Assembly (NCBI RefSeq): GCF_000277125.1
Contig: NC_016946.1
Coordinates: 5,084,001-5,148,000, forward strand
Reading direction: 5' to 3'
DNA from: Mycobacterium intracellulare ATCC 13950
GTDB lineage: Bacteria > Actinomycetota > Actinomycetes > Mycobacteriales > Mycobacteriaceae
Length of the DNA: 64,000 bases
The notes below the pieces were generated by a model, which saw nothing but the letters and a program-made list of their open reading frames with translations, ran no database searches and had not been told where the DNA came from. Shown here in pieces: positions 62,495-64,000 of this stretch. Position 1 is the stretch's first letter. Each line of letters starts with the position of its first letter. Both the position numbers and the translations under genes were made by a program.

Positions 62495-63151
62495 CTACTG
62501 CACCAGCGCCAAGGCGAAGCCGTCCCAGTGCTTGGCCCCCACCGTCTGGATCACCGCGGTGTCCAGCCGCGGGTGCTCGCCCATCGCCTGCAGCGTCTCG
62601 CGGGTCGCCCGCACCCGGGCATCGTCGGAATCCGGCCGCAGAATCCGCCCGTCTCGAATCACGTTGTCCACCACCACGACCGCACCGGGCCGGGCCAATC
62701 GGACCGCCCACTCCACATACGCCAGGTTGTTCTCCTTGTCGGCGTCGATGAAGATCAGATCGAAGGGTCCGGTGACCGTCGGCAGCGTTTCCAGCGCCGC
62801 GCCGACGATCACCTCCACCCGATCGGCGACGCCGGCGCGCTTCAAGTTGCCCCGCGCCACCTCGGCGTGCTTCGGCTCGTACTCCAGCGTCACCACGCGG
62901 CCCTGCGGCCCGGCGCCACGCGCCAACCAGATGGTGCTGAAGCCGCCCAGGGTGCCGATCTCGAGGATGCGCCGCGCGCCGATGGCGCCGGCGAGCAGGC
63001 TCAGGAACTTTCCCTGTTGTACCGAGACCGCGATCGGCGGTAGGCCGGCCGCGTTGCTGGCCTCGAGCGCCGCGGTCAAGGACGGATCGTCGCCCACCAC
63101 CGTGCTGTCCAGGAATGCGTCGACGTCGTGGGGGGTCGGTTTCTCGCTCAT
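62495..63151 (-). CDS. Cation-dependent O-methyltransferase (Rv0187 type)
   Basis: A 218-residue catechol-O-methyltransferase-like enzyme. SAM motif I is RILEIGTLGGFSTIWLA, followed by VVTLEYEPKHAEVA. The metal-binding residues lie in FIDADKENN and VVVDNVIRDGRI. The ATG at 63151 is preferred over a longer frame whose N-terminus looks non-coding. It corresponds to Rv0187 and is divergent from mymT. The substrate is unknown, probably a vicinal diol aromatic. Confidence 0.88.
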   Translation of the reverse strand: MSEKPTPHDVDAFLDSTVVGDDPSLTAALEASNAAGLPPIAVSVQQGKFLSLLAGAIGARRILEIGTLGGFSTIWLARGAGPQGRVVTLEYEPKHAEVARGNLKRAGVADRVEVIVGAALETLPTVTGPFDLIFIDADKENNLAYVEWAVRLARPGAVVVVDNVIRDGRILRPDSDDARVRATRETLQAMGEHPRLDTAVIQTVGAKHWDGFALALVQ

Positions 63152-63223
63152 GACGTCAACGCTAGCCGCGCCCGCCGGGCCCCCGCACGACAGCCGTCCC
63201 CGCCACGAAACCCGTCGCGACCG

Positions 63224-63252
63224 TTTACGTATACCCATGGGGGGTATATAGT
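63224..63252 (+). promoter_or_regulatory. mymT promoter with embedded RicR operator
   Basis: TTTACG (-35, 63224-63229) and TATAGT (-10, 63247-63252) are spaced by 17 bases. The RicR element TATACCC-N5-GGGTATA occupies 63230-63248, filling the spacer and overlapping the -10. Same TACCC-N5-GGGTA spacing as upstream of ricR. Confidence 0.75.
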
Positions 63253-63299
63253 GGGGGTGCGGCCGAACCGCGCCGCACGAGTCACACCAGGAGAAAAGG

Positions 63300-63455
63300 G
63301 TGAGTCAAATGGCAACTTACGAAGCCGGGACCCTGCTGACGTGCGGTCACGAAGGCTGCGGCTGCCGTGTCCGCATCGAGGTGCCCTGCCACTGCTCGGG
63401 CGCCGGCGAGGGCTACCGCTGCACGTGCGGCGACGCGCTGACCCCCGTGGAGTAA
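63300..63455 (+). CDS. mymT: Copper metallothionein MymT
   Basis: A 51-residue Cys-rich protein that binds Cu(I) clusters and protects against copper. The seven Cys are arranged in [12 protein letters not shown] and RCTC. The sequence closely matches the M. tuberculosis MymT pattern ([22 protein letters not shown]). The GTG at 63300 has AGGAGA at 63289-63294 with good spacing. An ATG at 63309 would give 48 residues with 14-base spacing. Controlled by the RicR element in its promoter. A long hairpin follows the gene. Confidence 0.92.
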   Translation: MSQMATYEAGTLLTCGHEGCGCRVRIEVPCHCSGAGEGYRCTCGDALTPVE

Positions 63456-63464
63456 CGCCTCGGG

Positions 63465-63520
63465 CCGGTCGTACGTTCGGGCGTCAGCCCGAGGGGGTCA
63501 TCGCCCGAACGTACGGCCGG
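63465..63520. terminator. 19-bp bidirectional stem-loop between mymT and the beta-glucosidase gene
   Basis: 63465-63483 pairs with 63502-63520 over 19 positions with one G-U pair. The core CGTACGTTCGGGCG is perfectly complementary to CGCCCGAACGTACG. It lies after mymT and includes the last codons of the convergent gene. It can fold in both transcripts. Confidence 0.6.
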
Positions 63521-64000
63521 TCAGTTCGACCCCGGCCGCGAGCCGCATGGCCAACGCCGAAATGCCCACGGCCGCCGCGTAATCGCCCGCCTCGATCCGC
63601 CAGCATCCGGCGCCGCCGTCGTAGCGTGCGAGCAGGCGCGGATCGGCCTCGATCCTCAGCCGGCGGCTGGCGCCCGGTTCTAACTCGATCCGCTCGAATC
63701 CCAGCAGCCGCAGGCACGGTCCGCCGGGCTCCGCCGTCACGTACAGCTGCGGCACGTCGGCCCCGGCGCGGTCGCCGGCATTGACGACGGTGAAACTGGC
63801 CGTGATGGTCTCCCCGCCGGTGACCACCAGGTCACGGTAGTCAAACCTGGTGTAGGACAGGCCATGACCGAAGGCGAACATCGGGACGTGGCCGTTGGCC
63901 GCATACCATCGATAGCCGACATCGGCGCCCTCGAAGTATTCGATCGTGCTCGCGGTCCCCCACGGCGTGCCGACACCGGGTAGCCGCGGGCGAGGCGTCT
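63498..64000 (-). CDS. bglS: Beta-glucosidase, GH3, C-terminal part (Rv0186 type)
   Basis: The last ~167 residues of a glycoside hydrolase family 3 enzyme. The frame is open to the end of the window. The visible part has the conserved region TPWGTASTIEYFEGADVGYRWY and the signature PMFAFGHGLSYTRF, which closes the C-terminal (alpha/beta)6 domain. A fibronectin-III-like domain follows (FTVVNAGDRAGADVPQLYV). The catalytic domain lies outside. It hydrolyses beta-linked glucosides. Match to Rv0186 is by position beside mymT. Confidence 0.88.
   Translation of the reverse strand, partial: TPRPRLPGVGTPWGTASTIEYFEGADVGYRWYAANGHVPMFAFGHGLSYTRFDYRDLVVTGGETITASFTVVNAGDRAGADVPQLYVTAEPGGPCLRLLGFERIELEPGASRRLRIEADPRLLARYDGGAGCWRIEAGDYAAAVGISALAMRLAAGVELTGRTFGR

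Noticed and set aside
1..64000. CRISPR arrays, tRNA/rRNA genes, prophage or insertion sequences
   Set aside because: I saw no regularly spaced repeats, tRNA cloverleaf sequence, transposase or integrase frame anywhere in the window.

Overview
The window comes from a high-GC mycobacterial chromosome, most likely a slow-growing non-tuberculous species of the Mycobacterium avium complex type. Evidence: gene content and order follow the M. tuberculosis H37Rv interval from about Rv0186 (bglS) to Rv0230c (php), read in the opposite orientation. It includes the genus hallmarks mmpL3, mmpL11, zmp1, mymT, ricR and the Rv0224c-Rv0228 envelope genes. GTG starts and 4-bp start/stop overlaps are frequent. 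No tRNA, rRNA, CRISPR array or insertion sequence was seen. Rv-number assignments rest on recognising proteins and synteny from memory, not on a search.

Layout. 1-3.8 kb: 5'-truncated phosphotriesterase-like lactonase, acyl-CoA ligase, O-methyltransferase and a truncated SRPBCC gene. 3.8-13.7 kb: envelope locus with a TmaT-like acyltransferase, a DUF3068 protein, a polytopic membrane protein, a GT4 glycosyltransferase, a MtrP-like methyltransferase and an aldehyde dehydrogenase. A DedA gene and a TerC gene sit inside this locus. 13.7-18.0 kb: an accessory block with two TetR regulators, an AMP-forming ligase with a small partner protein, and an ICMT-like methyltransferase. 18.0-24.5 kb: echA1, wax ester synthase/DGAT, lipC, an orphan methyltransferase, an alpha/beta hydrolase and a lipW-like esterase. 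24.5-33.7 kb: amidohydrolase/CoA-transferase pair, Rv0216-like double hotdog protein, fadE3, a dispanin-like protein, an extended crotonase, fadD4 and a GAF-GGDEF diguanylate cyclase.

33.7-40.0 kb: pckA (GTP-type PEPCK), a pair of GTPase-like proteins with degenerate P-loops, trmB and a NYN-domain protein. 40.0-53.3 kb: mmpL3, an AI-2E family permease, an LPG-synthase-TM-like protein, an Rv0203-like haem binder, mmpL11, Rv0201c, Rv0200 and Rv0199 homologues, and zmp1. 53.3-64 kb: molybdopterin oxidoreductase with its TetR regulator, an L,D-transpeptidase, an MFS exporter, the copper sensor ricR, ilvD, an SPW-repeat protein, a nitronate monooxygenase, an O-methyltransferase, the metallothionein mymT and the 3' part of a GH3 beta-glucosidase.

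How they work together. Three themes dominate: building and exporting the mycobacterial outer envelope (TmaT-like, DUF3068, GT4 and MtrP-like proteins, MmpL3, MmpL11, Ldt); lipid and acyl-CoA metabolism (ligases, dehydrogenase, crotonases, esterases, wax synthase, PEPCK); and copper defence, where RicR has two matching operators, one before ricR and one inside the mymT promoter. The less explained parts are the accessory insertions relative to the M. tuberculosis order: dedA-terC, the ligase/98-aa-protein block, the amidohydrolase/CoA-transferase pair and the diguanylate cyclase.
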